In this document: positions 52,675 to 60,046 of the stretch, in pieces
How the letters are laid out: every line of letters begins with the position of its first letter
How positions within the stretch are numbered: position 1 is the stretch's first letter
DNA from: Acidobacteriota bacterium
Lineage (GTDB): Bacteria; Acidobacteriota; Thermoanaerobaculia; UBA5066; Gp7-AA6
Direction: 5' to 3'
Length of the DNA stretch: 64,000 bases
Assembly (NCBI GenBank): GCA_020199905.1
Contig: JAIVJS010000004.1
Coordinates: 41,727-105,726, forward strand
Notes under the pieces: generated by a model
Database searches by the model: none
Seen by the model: the letters and a program-made list of their open reading frames with translations, nothing else
What the model was told of the DNA's origin: nothing
Made by a program: the position numbers and the translations under genes

Positions 52675-53468
52675 CGCTCCTCCAGGCCGCGATCGAGGCG
52701 GCGGCCGCCGCGGGAGAGATCCTCGTGCGCCGATGGCGCCACCTGCCGGCCGGATCCATCGAAGAGAAGAAGAAAAACGACTTCGTGACGATCGCCGACC
52801 GGGAGAGCGAGGAGCGGATCGTCTCCTCGGTCCGGTCTCATTTTCCGGCGGACAACTTCCTCGGTGAAGAGGGCGGCGTCCGCGGCGCGGATCAGACGGC
52901 GCGAACCTGGATCGTGGATCCCCTGGACGGCACGGCGAATTTCATCGCGGGCTTTCCCTTCTGGTGCATCTCGATCGCGGTTCGCGAAGGGGCGCAGATC
53001 GTCGCGGGCGTGATCTGGGACCCGCTCCGGCAGGAGCTCTACAGCGCCGAGCGGGGCGGCGGCGCATTTCGCAACGGCGCTCGCCTGAGCGTCTCTCCCC
53101 GGCCCGGTCTCGACGGCGCCTTCGTCGCCACGGGGTTTCCGTTTCGCTCGCGCGATCGCATCGACCTGTACCTCACCCTCTTCAAAACCGTGTTCCTGAA
53201 GGCCCGGGGGATTCGGAGGGCGGGCTCCGCGGCGCTCGACCTCGCCAACGTCGCCGCCGGGGTCTTCGACGGATTCTTCGAGTTTCAGCTCTCTCCCTGG
53301 GACATCGCTGCGGGAGCGATCCTGATCGAGGAAGCGGGCGGGACCGTCACGGACTTCGACGGGGGAGACCGTTTCTGGGAGCGGGGAAACATCATCGCGG
53401 GATCCGCCGGCGTCGCGGCGGAGCTGCGAGCCGCGGCCGCGGGGGTTCTGAGCGAAGGAGAGATCTAG
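52671..53468 (+). CDS. Inositol monophosphatase family protein
   Basis: A 265-residue Mg-dependent phosphatase. Metal-binding motifs are FLGEEGG, WIVDPLDGTANFIAGFPFW and the C-terminal LSPWDIAAGAILIEEAGG. It is of the SuhB/IMPase type and could hydrolyse inositol phosphate or a related sugar phosphate such as histidinol or fructose 1,6-bisphosphate. The TTG start overlaps the previous stop (TTGA). It is last in the pyrR operon string. 128 bases separate it from the convergent Memo-like gene and include a heptad array at the far end. Confidence 0.9.
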   Translation: MTLLQAAIEAAAAAGEILVRRWRHLPAGSIEEKKKNDFVTIADRESEERIVSSVRSHFPADNFLGEEGGVRGADQTARTWIVDPLDGTANFIAGFPFWCISIAVREGAQIVAGVIWDPLRQELYSAERGGGAFRNGARLSVSPRPGLDGAFVATGFPFRSRDRIDLYLTLFKTVFLKARGIRRAGSAALDLANVAAGVFDGFFEFQLSPWDIAAGAILIEEAGGTVTDFDGGDRFWERGNIIAGSAGVAAELRAAAAGVLSEGEI

Positions 53469-53585
53469 CCGTCAGCCGTCCGCTCGGGCGCCGGGCGCCG
53501 GGCGCCGCGCGGGGTGGCGACGGGGGAATTGGCCAGGAGCGAAGGGAACTTTCCAGCGGGTTCTTCGTAGTCCGCGCGACGCCCG

Positions 53586-53606
53586 ACGCTCGACGCTCAA
53601 CGCTCG
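53586..53606. repeat. Three heptad units at a convergent junction
   Basis: ACGCTCG, ACGCTCA and ACGCTCG. The TCA of the second unit (53597-53599) is the stop codon of the minus-strand Memo-like gene. The units are close to those at 36992-37012. Confidence 0.8.
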
Positions 53607-54403
53607 ATAATCACCCCCGCATAACCGACCACCGACGTCGTATCCCCCGTCTCGTCTCCGCTGTCGCGCCGGGCGACGACCCGAGCGGACGTGACGCCCG
53701 CGGCTCTGGCGGCGAACAGAAGGGCCGTCGCGGGCAGGAACCCGCACATCGAGATCGATTCCGCGATCACCGTCGAGAAGAGCCCCTCGGCGTCGATCGC
53801 CTCGACCCTGGCCAGGGCGCGCGCATCCTTGCGTGAGCCGACCGCGCGGGACTCGTAATGGTTCATGTCGGAGGAGGCGAGCAGGAGGGGCGGCTCCGCC
53901 TGCTCGTCTCGGAGGCGCGCGACGGCTTCCCCGACCTCCTCGCAGAGCGCGAGATCCGGGGCGCCCAGGCAGACCGCGACGATGGAGACGTCGGGCCGGC
54001 GGACCTGCAGAAAGGGGAGCTGGACCTCGAGGGAGTGCTCCCGGGCGTGCGCGGCGGAGTCGAGCGTGAGCGAGGGAGCAAGCTCCGCCAGGCGCGCGGC
54101 GAGCGTCCGGTCGACCCGGACATCTCCCAGGGGAGTGCGCCACGCGTCCGACGGGTCGAGCGACGCCGGCGCCCCCCGTCCCGTATGGTTGGGGCAGAGC
54201 AGAATGACGGCGGGAGGAATGCGCAGCCGCGCGTAGACCTCTCCGGCGACTGGGCCCGAATAGACGTATCCTGCGTGCGGCACGATCGCTCCGAACGCGT
54301 CGGAAGCCTTCGCGGCTTCGGGAAACAGCGTTTCGACCTGGCGGCGGAGCGTCTCCGGACTGTCTTCGTAAAACATGCCGGCGACCGCTGCGGGACGGAT
54401 CAT
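53597..54403 (-). CDS. Memo-like protein (AmmeMemoRadiSam system protein B type)
   Basis: A 268-residue protein beginning IRPAAVAGMFYEDSPETLR, with the Memo motifs VPHAGYVYSGPVAGEVY, LLCPNHTG, HSLEVQLPFLQ and SSDMNHYES. The histidines and cysteine of these motifs match the extradiol-dioxygenase-like site of Memo. In many prokaryotes it is fused or adjacent to AMMECR1 and radical SAM partners. Here neither is in the window. Role uncertain, perhaps a redox or modification enzyme. The final residues are encoded in a heptad array. Confidence 0.88.
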   Translation of the reverse strand: MIRPAAVAGMFYEDSPETLRRQVETLFPEAAKASDAFGAIVPHAGYVYSGPVAGEVYARLRIPPAVILLCPNHTGRGAPASLDPSDAWRTPLGDVRVDRTLAARLAELAPSLTLDSAAHAREHSLEVQLPFLQVRRPDVSIVAVCLGAPDLALCEEVGEAVARLRDEQAEPPLLLASSDMNHYESRAVGSRKDARALARVEAIDAEGLFSTVIAESISMCGFLPATALLFAARAAGVTSARVVARRDSGDETGDTTSVVGYAGVIIER

Positions 54404-54486
54404 TCGAAGCCCCGGGACGAGATCATTCCCGCCCGGTCCGTGCGAGCGGCGTGCCGTCCGGGCGAGGGGGGCGGGTTCGGGCGAAG

Positions 54487-54604
54487 GACGCGGCGTCCAG
54501 GTCCGCGAGTACGCGGGGCGCGGGAGCTGAGCATTTTCGAGCGCGCGGGGGCTCCGCGCGCCCGAAAACGACGCGGCGTCCAGATCCGCGAGTACGCGGG
54601 GCGC
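54487..54604. repeat. 35-base direct repeat pair flanking a hairpin
   Basis: Copies at 54487-54521 and 54570-54604 differ at one base. Between them 54534-54568 folds into TTTTCG/CGAAAA plus GCGCGCGG/CCGCGCGC with one A-C mismatch and a 5-base loop. It occupies the gap between the Memo-like gene and the Ig-like lipoprotein gene and is not part of the heptad family. No T tract follows in either direction. Confidence 0.9.
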
Positions 54605-54610
54605 CGCGGG

Positions 54611-55441
54611 CTAGTTGACGATGAGGGTCGCCTCGGCCGTGGCGCCGGCGAGCACGGCGCGGATCGTCGAGGCGCCGGCGCTCACGCCCGCCGCGTTGCC
54701 CGTCGGGCTGACGGTGGCCACGGCGCCGTTGGAGCTCTGGAACAGGGCGGAAGCGCCCTCGATCGACCGGCCGTCGATTCCGTAGGCGATCACCTGGAAC
54801 TGCTGAGAGTCGCCAACCCGCACGAGGGCGGTCATGGGCCGGATCTCCAGGCGGGCGATATCCCGCACTTGAACGGTGGCCTCGGCGGCGCCCTGGATGT
54901 CTCCGACCTTGGCGACGATGAGAGCCACGCCGTTGGAGACCGAGCTGACGGCGCCGTTTGCGGAGACGGTCGCCACCGCCGGGGCGCTCGAAGTCCAGAC
55001 CGGCATGACCGCGACCGGCTTGTCTCTGGAGTTTCGAATGACGAGCTGCAGCGGGATCGACGTGCCCGCGGGGCCGATGACGCGCACGGCGGGGGGCGAA
55101 ACCTCGACGGCCTTGACGTCCACGACCTCCACGGGAATGTCTGTCGAGACTTTCTCGTACCGCGCCGTGATGACCGCTTTTCCTTCGGATTTGGGGATGA
55201 CCAGCCCGCCGACGTCGACCGTGACGACCGCGGGGCGCGAGCTCTCCCAGTTCGCCGTCCCGAGCTCGAGCGGATTCCCGTTCTTGTCCAGGAGCCGCGC
55301 GGTGAGCCTCTGCGGGCGGTCGAGCCCGAAGATCTTGAGCTTCTTCGGCGACACTTCGACCCGGGCCGCCCGTTTCGAGCAGCCGCCCGCCAGCGCGAGG
55401 AGCAGGAGGGGAAGGATCGACGCAAATCGAGCCGGCCGCAT
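54611..55441 (-). CDS. Lipoprotein with Ig-like (BIG2) domains
   Basis: A 276-residue protein with a lipoprotein signal peptide (lipobox LAGGC near residue 21). The rest is three bacterial Ig-like domains of about 80-90 residues, each with the pattern of an opening VSP or RP strand, a central W-or-F xSS/TSSxPAVxTV motif (WESSRPAVVTV, WTSSAPAVATV, FQSSNGAVATV) and an ending such as G.ATI.A. Such domains are adhesive or structural on cell surfaces. ATG 55441 is supported by a GGAGG ribosome site six bases upstream. Confidence 0.8.
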   Translation of the reverse strand: MRPARFASILPLLLLALAGGCSKRAARVEVSPKKLKIFGLDRPQRLTARLLDKNGNPLELGTANWESSRPAVVTVDVGGLVIPKSEGKAVITARYEKVSTDIPVEVVDVKAVEVSPPAVRVIGPAGTSIPLQLVIRNSRDKPVAVMPVWTSSAPAVATVSANGAVSSVSNGVALIVAKVGDIQGAAEATVQVRDIARLEIRPMTALVRVGDSQQFQVIAYGIDGRSIEGASALFQSSNGAVATVSPTGNAAGVSAGASTIRAVLAGATAEATLIVN

Positions 55442-55501
55442 GCTCAACCTCCAGAAAGTGAATGGGATGCGGGCAGAATAGCACGGCAGTCGGCTGGCCG
55501 G

Positions 55502-56176
55502 TCACATCCCCCGGAGGATCCTGGCGGCCCGGCGTCCCACCCTCGCGGGATTCCGGGCGGGATCGTAGAGGCGCGGGGAGGGGATCATCGCCGCCAGAGT
55601 CGCCGCCTCCCGCGCCGTGAGCGCGGAAGCGGGCTTGTGGAAATACCGGCGCGCGGCCGCTTCCACGCCGTAGGTGCGGGGGCCGAATTCGATGACATTC
55701 ATGTAGAGCTCCAGGATCCTCGCCTTCGACAGCGCGCGCTCGAGCCGGCCGACGATCGCCCATTCCCGCAGCTTGCGCCATGGAGTCCGGGCGGGCGAGA
55801 GGTACAGGTTTTTCGCGAGCTGCTGGGTGACGGTCGACCCTCCTCGCTTCAGGCGCTTGTTCTGCCAGTCCTTCGCGAGGGCCCCCCGGATCGCTTCCCA
55901 GTCCATCCCGGTGTGCTCGTAGAAGCGCGCGTCCTCCGCGGCAACGACGGCGCGCGCCAGAAACGGTGAGACGAGCCTCAGGGGAACGGGCCGGTAGTCG
56001 AGAGCGGCGGCCTGCCCCTGGCGGCGCAGCTCCGTGCGCTTCCTTTCCATGAAGGCCGTCGTCCTGGGAAATTCGCGCGCGAGCGGCCGGACGTCGGGAA
56101 GCGTCAGCCAGAACGCCGCGGCCGCGGCGAGAAGGACGAGAAGGGCGGGGACGAGAAAGCGGCGGGGGAAAAACAA
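55502..56176 (-). CDS. mtgA: Monofunctional peptidoglycan transglycosylase
   Basis: A 224-residue GT51 enzyme that polymerises lipid II into glycan strands. One N-terminal membrane helix (about residues 7-25) anchors it. The catalytic motifs are AVVAAEDARFYEHTGMDW, RGGSTVTQQLAKNLYL, RKLREWAIVGRLE and RILELYMNVIEFG. There is no transpeptidase domain and the length matches MtgA. The start is TTG 56176, with no ribosome site but a heptad array ending three bases away. Confidence 0.93.
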   Translation of the reverse strand: MFFPRRFLVPALLVLLAAAAAFWLTLPDVRPLAREFPRTTAFMERKRTELRRQGQAAALDYRPVPLRLVSPFLARAVVAAEDARFYEHTGMDWEAIRGALAKDWQNKRLKRGGSTVTQQLAKNLYLSPARTPWRKLREWAIVGRLERALSKARILELYMNVIEFGPRTYGVEAAARRYFHKPASALTAREAATLAAMIPSPRLYDPARNPARVGRRAARILRGM

Positions 56177-56178
56177 GG

Positions 56179-56267
56179 AGTTGTCAGTTATCAGTTTTCA
56201 GTCGTCCGTACATACGGCGTATCGCGCGAACCGAAAACTGAGAACGGAGAACTGGAAACTGAGAGCT
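56179..56267. repeat. Inverted pair of heptad arrays around a palindromic core
   Basis: AGTTGTC, AGTTATC, AGTTTTC and AGTCGTC (56179-56206) are followed by a core containing CCGTACATACGG, then GAAAACT, GAGAACG, GAGAACT, GGAAACT and GAGAGCT (56233-56267). The arms are complementary over CAGTTTTC/GAAAACTG. It fills the gap between mtgA and the lysine transaminase gene. Confidence 0.9.
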
Positions 56268-56269
56268 AT

Positions 56270-57613
56270 TTACCTTCCCGCCCCCAGCGCCCGGCGGAGC
56301 TTGCGCACTCCTTCGTCGGCCTCGTCGCGCGAGAGGGCGAGCGACGGACGGAAGCGGATCGCGGAAGAGCCCGAGGCGAGACCGATCAGGCCGTGCTCGA
56401 GGCAGGAGGCGAGAGTCTTGTCCCGCATCGCCTTGTCGGGAAGGTCGAACGCCAGGAAGAGTCCGCGCCCGCGGACGTTGGAAACGATCCCGGCGAACTC
56501 CTCCGCCATCTCGCCGAGCCGGCCCAGGAAGTACTCGCCGACCACCCGCGCGTTTTCGACCAGATTCTCTTCTTCGATGATCTCGAGGTATTTCGCGCAG
56601 CGGACCATGTCGACGAGATTGCCGCCCCACGTGGAGTTGATGCGCGAAGAAATCTTGAAGACGTTGTCGACGTCGTCGATGCGGTGATTGGATGCGAAGC
56701 CGCAGACCTGCGTCTTCTTGCCGAAGCAGAAGAGATCCGGCTCGACCCCCATCTGCTGCCAGCACCACATCGACCCGGTCAACCCGACTCCGGTCTGCAC
56801 CTCGTCGAAGATGAGGAGGAACTCGAGCTCGTCGGCGAGAGCCCGCAGCCTCCGGAAGAACTCCGGCCGGAAATGGTTGTCGCCCCCCTCCCCCTGGATA
56901 GGCTCGAGAATCAGGGCCGCCATTTCGCCGGGACGCGCCTCGCAGGCCGCGCGGATCTCCTGTTCGACCTGCTCCTCGGCGCGCGCGACCCCCGACAGGA
57001 CCTCGGCGGTCACGGGAAAGCGCAGCGCCGGGCAGGAGAGCCGCGGCCAGTCGAACATGGGGAAGTGCTGCGTCTTGCGGGGGTCGGCGGTGTTCGTCAG
57101 GGAGAGGGTGTAGCCGGAGCGCCCGTGAAACGCGTTCTTGAAATGCAGGATCTGGCTGCCGCGGGCGGGGCCGCCGCGGGCCAGATTCTTCCGCACCTTC
57201 CAGTCGAAGGCCGTCTTCAGCGTGTTCTCGACCGCCAGCGCGCCCCCCTCGACGAAGAAGAGGTGGTCGGCGTGGCTCGCGGGGACCGCGCGGGTGGAGA
57301 AGGTCTCTACAAAATCCGCGTAGAGGCCCGTATAGATGTCGCTGTTGGCCGGCTTCGTCTTCGCGGCGTGCAGCAGCTTCTCCTGGAACTCGGGCTCGTC
57401 CATCCTCGGGTGGTTGTATCCAATCGGGAAGGTCGCGAAGTTCGTGAAGAAGTCGAGCAGGGGGCGCCCGCTGCGCGCGTCGTAGAGGTAGGAGCCGCGG
57501 CTCTTTTCGAGATCCATGACCACGTGGTAGCCGTCGACCAGGATGTGCCTCGACAGAGCGTCGAGCACGTCCTTGGGGGAGAGATCGGTACGGGTCTGCG
57601 AAGAAGTGGTCAT
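56270..57613 (-). CDS. lat: L-lysine 6-transaminase
   Basis: A 447-residue class III PLP aminotransferase that converts L-lysine and 2-oxoglutarate to aminoadipate semialdehyde and glutamate. The sequence follows the LAT subfamily: DFFTNFATFPIGYNHP, FVEGGALAVENTLK, LILEPIQGEGGDNHF, LLIFDEVQTGVGLTG, the PLP lysine in CFGKKTQVCGF, and SRINSTWGGNLVDMVR. It functions in lysine catabolism or compatible solute synthesis. No aminoadipate semialdehyde dehydrogenase is adjacent. The start is ATG 57613 with a GAGGA ribosome site. Confidence 0.93.
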   Translation of the reverse strand: MTTSSQTRTDLSPKDVLDALSRHILVDGYHVVMDLEKSRGSYLYDARSGRPLLDFFTNFATFPIGYNHPRMDEPEFQEKLLHAAKTKPANSDIYTGLYADFVETFSTRAVPASHADHLFFVEGGALAVENTLKTAFDWKVRKNLARGGPARGSQILHFKNAFHGRSGYTLSLTNTADPRKTQHFPMFDWPRLSCPALRFPVTAEVLSGVARAEEQVEQEIRAACEARPGEMAALILEPIQGEGGDNHFRPEFFRRLRALADELEFLLIFDEVQTGVGLTGSMWCWQQMGVEPDLFCFGKKTQVCGFASNHRIDDVDNVFKISSRINSTWGGNLVDMVRCAKYLEIIEEENLVENARVVGEYFLGRLGEMAEEFAGIVSNVRGRGLFLAFDLPDKAMRDKTLASCLEHGLIGLASGSSAIRFRPSLALSRDEADEGVRKLRRALGAGR

Positions 57614-57801
57614 AGGGTCCTCAGAAGGTCAGGATGCCCGCAAAGTGCTGAGCGCAGGAGGATAGCACGGGGCGGGGGATGCGCCCGAGCGGGCCCCGAA
57701 TCGGGAGCGGAGCGACCAACGGGGAGCGAGACGGCCGCGGTATTCCGCGGTCAAGCAGATTGGGAGTCGAAGGAGTCGGGAGACGGGAAAAAGGGGATTT
57801 G

Positions 57802-57836
57802 ACGGGCTGAGAGCTGAGAGCTGAGAGCTGACGGCT
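57802..57836. repeat. Heptad array, five units
   Basis: ACGGGCT, three GAGAGCT units and GACGGCT. The last unit overlaps the TAG stop of the minus-strand GGDEF gene (57835-57837). The remaining 190 bases to the transaminase gene hold a CCGCGG-TATT-CCGCGG hairpin near 57735-57752 and nothing else recognised. Confidence 0.85.
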
Positions 57837-58965
57837 ATCCCCCGACGCGCATCTCCGTCGGGCGCGCGGCGGCGCTGCGGTCCTTGCCGCCCTCCTTGGC
57901 CTGGTAGAGCGCCTGGTCGGCGGCCCGAAGCAGCTCGTTTTTCTGCTGCTCGACCGACGCCGGAACGGTCGCGTGGGTGCGCACGGACGAGATGCCGAGC
58001 GACGCGGTGATCGTCTCCTGCAGGTTCAGGGCGGGGCTGTTGAAACCGTAGGGCCGCGAGAGGAACGTCGCCGAGCGGATCGCCTCCCGGATGCGCTCGG
58101 CGATCTCGAGCCCCCCTTCGAGCGAGTGGCCGGGAAGAATGAGCACGAACTCGTCGCCTCCGTAGCGGGTGAGCGTCGCGCGCTCGTCGGTGACGGTGCG
58201 CTTCAGCACGTAGCCGACCTCGCGGAGGACCTGGCTGCCTGCGAGATGCCCGTGGCGGTCGTTGACGGACTTCAAGTTGTCCAGATCGAGGAAGATGACG
58301 CAGAGGTCGCCCCCGTCGCGGGAGATCCTCGAAAGCTCCTGGGTTAGCCGCAGGTGAAGGTATCTCTCGTTGTAAAGCCCGGTCAGGCCGTCCCTTTTGG
58401 CGACCTCGAAGGCGCGCCGGGCGTCCAGAAGGTTCTGAATGGAGATCGACGCGTAGTCGCCGAAGATCTCGAGAAGCCGGCGGTCCTTCTCCCGGAATCC
58501 GCCAGGGCCGACGCGGTTGACGAGCTCCAGAACGCCGCAGACGGCGGCCTCGATCCGGATCGGAACGCAGAGGACCGACTCGGTATGGAAGCTCGGCGCT
58601 TCATACGTGGGGTAGAAGTAAGGGTCGTCCACGACGTCCTCGGTCATGTAGCCGACGCCCGTCGAATAGACGTGGCCGGCGATCCCGATCCGAGCGTTGA
58701 TCCGCCGGGCGAGCCGCGTATCCCCGTCCGCCCCGAACGTGGCGATGAAAACGAGGTCGTTTTCGAGGCGGTCCTCGTTGTTCTTGGTGCTGGGGTCGTC
58801 CAAAAGGATGGAGCCGGCGGCCGACGGAACGAACTCGTTCGCCTTCTGAAGAACCTCGCGGAGAAAGCGATCGATCTCGATCTCGCCCGAGTAGGCGTAG
58901 TACGCCTTGTGCCTCTCGAGAAAGTTTTCGAGTCGCCGATTGTCGAGTGTATAGACGGATGACAA
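57835..58965 (-). CDS. GAF-GGDEF diguanylate cyclase
   Basis: A 376-residue signalling enzyme. A GAF sensor domain spans about residues 25-185 (SAAGSILLDDPS, GIAGHVYSTG, SVLCVPIRI, VCGVLELVNR). The GGDEF domain follows (DGLTGLYNERYLHLRL, FLDLDNLKSVNDRHGH, TRYGGDEFVLILPG) with an intact active-site motif, so it should make cyclic di-GMP from GTP. The RxxD inhibition site is not seen upstream of GGDEF, so product feedback may be absent. TTG 58965 follows an AGGAA ribosome site by six bases. Divergent from corA with a 49-base gap. Confidence 0.88.
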   Translation of the reverse strand: MSSVYTLDNRRLENFLERHKAYYAYSGEIEIDRFLREVLQKANEFVPSAAGSILLDDPSTKNNEDRLENDLVFIATFGADGDTRLARRINARIGIAGHVYSTGVGYMTEDVVDDPYFYPTYEAPSFHTESVLCVPIRIEAAVCGVLELVNRVGPGGFREKDRRLLEIFGDYASISIQNLLDARRAFEVAKRDGLTGLYNERYLHLRLTQELSRISRDGGDLCVIFLDLDNLKSVNDRHGHLAGSQVLREVGYVLKRTVTDERATLTRYGGDEFVLILPGHSLEGGLEIAERIREAIRSATFLSRPYGFNSPALNLQETITASLGISSVRTHATVPASVEQQKNELLRAADQALYQAKEGGKDRSAAARPTEMRVGG

Positions 58966-59014
58966 GGGAACTTCCTGTCGGTGCAACAGTTTACCATTTG
59001 ATACCCTCGCGGGC

Positions 59015-60046
59015 GTGCCGGACCCCGGGCAACCCCCTCCCGCAAACATCGGCTGGGCCGAGCGCGTCCGGCCCGACGTCCGCCATCCGCCGCGGCTGAT
59101 TCTGTTCGGACCGGGCGGGGGGCCTCCGACCCAGGAGGACGTCCCGATCGAGGGGATCCGGGCGCGACTGGCCTCGGGCAAGTCATTTCTCTTCGGAGAC
59201 TTCCAGTCGCCCACGGAGGGCGAGCTCGAAGCGCTTTCCCGCGAGCTCTCGCTGCATCCCCTGGCGGTCGAGGACGTCGGGCACCGGCACCAGAGGCCCA
59301 AGATCGACGTCTATCCCGACCATTACTTCCTGGTCGCCTATCGCATCGGATATCCGGAGAGACGCCTTCGGCTGGACGAGGTGGACGCGTTCATCGGGCC
59401 GAACTTCCTGATCGTGGCCCATGACGGGGACGTGTCGCTGTTAAACGAGGTCCTCGACCGCTTCTGCCGCCAGACGGGCGTGCACGATGTGTCCGGCCTG
59501 CTGTACGAAATCCTCGACGCGCTGGTGGACGAATATTTCCCGTTGCTGGACATGCTGGCGGAGCGCACCGAGGCGATCGAATCCGCGGTGTTCGAGAAGT
59601 TCGACGCCCGACGCCTGGCCGATCTCCTCCAGCTGAAGAAGGACCTCTCGCTGCTGCGGCGCGTCATCGCGCCCGAGCGCGACTCGGTCAATGTCCTTCT
59701 CCGCCGCGACCCGCCTGTCCTCGACGCCGGGCGCGTCTTCTACTTCCAGGACATCTACGACCACCTGATCCGGATCACCGACTCCATCGACACGTATCGC
59801 GACCTTTTGACCGGCTCGCTCGACGCCTTTTTGTCCGTCGAGAACAATCGTCTGTCCGAGGTAGTGCGGCGTCTGACCGTCATCTCGACGATTTTTCTGC
59901 CGCTGACCTTCATCACCGGGTTCTTCGGGATGAACTTCGCGCGGCTCGCCGGCGCCGGCGACCGCCTCTTCCTCGCGAGCATCGTGTCCATGGTCGTGCT
60001 GCCGATCTTCATGCTCTGGCTGATCCGCCGGCAGAACGTCCGGTGA
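59015..60046 (+). CDS. corA: CorA-family magnesium/divalent cation channel
   Basis: A 343-residue protein with a large cytoplasmic N-terminal domain and two C-terminal membrane helices. The pore signature GMN is in ITGFFGMNFARL at the end of the first helix, and the short second helix ends with a basic tail, IRRQNVR. These features define CorA channels for Mg, Co or Zn. The GTG start is placed ten bases after a TGATAC box (58999-59004). The stop overlaps the rsmA GTG. Confidence 0.93.
   Translation: MPDPGQPPPANIGWAERVRPDVRHPPRLILFGPGGGPPTQEDVPIEGIRARLASGKSFLFGDFQSPTEGELEALSRELSLHPLAVEDVGHRHQRPKIDVYPDHYFLVAYRIGYPERRLRLDEVDAFIGPNFLIVAHDGDVSLLNEVLDRFCRQTGVHDVSGLLYEILDALVDEYFPLLDMLAERTEAIESAVFEKFDARRLADLLQLKKDLSLLRRVIAPERDSVNVLLRRDPPVLDAGRVFYFQDIYDHLIRITDSIDTYRDLLTGSLDAFLSVENNRLSEVVRRLTVISTIFLPLTFITGFFGMNFARLAGAGDRLFLASIVSMVVLPIFMLWLIRRQNVR

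Noticed and set aside
54487-54604. Integration attachment sites (attL/attR).
   Set aside because: The 48 bases between the repeats hold only a hairpin, and there is no integrase or tRNA gene.
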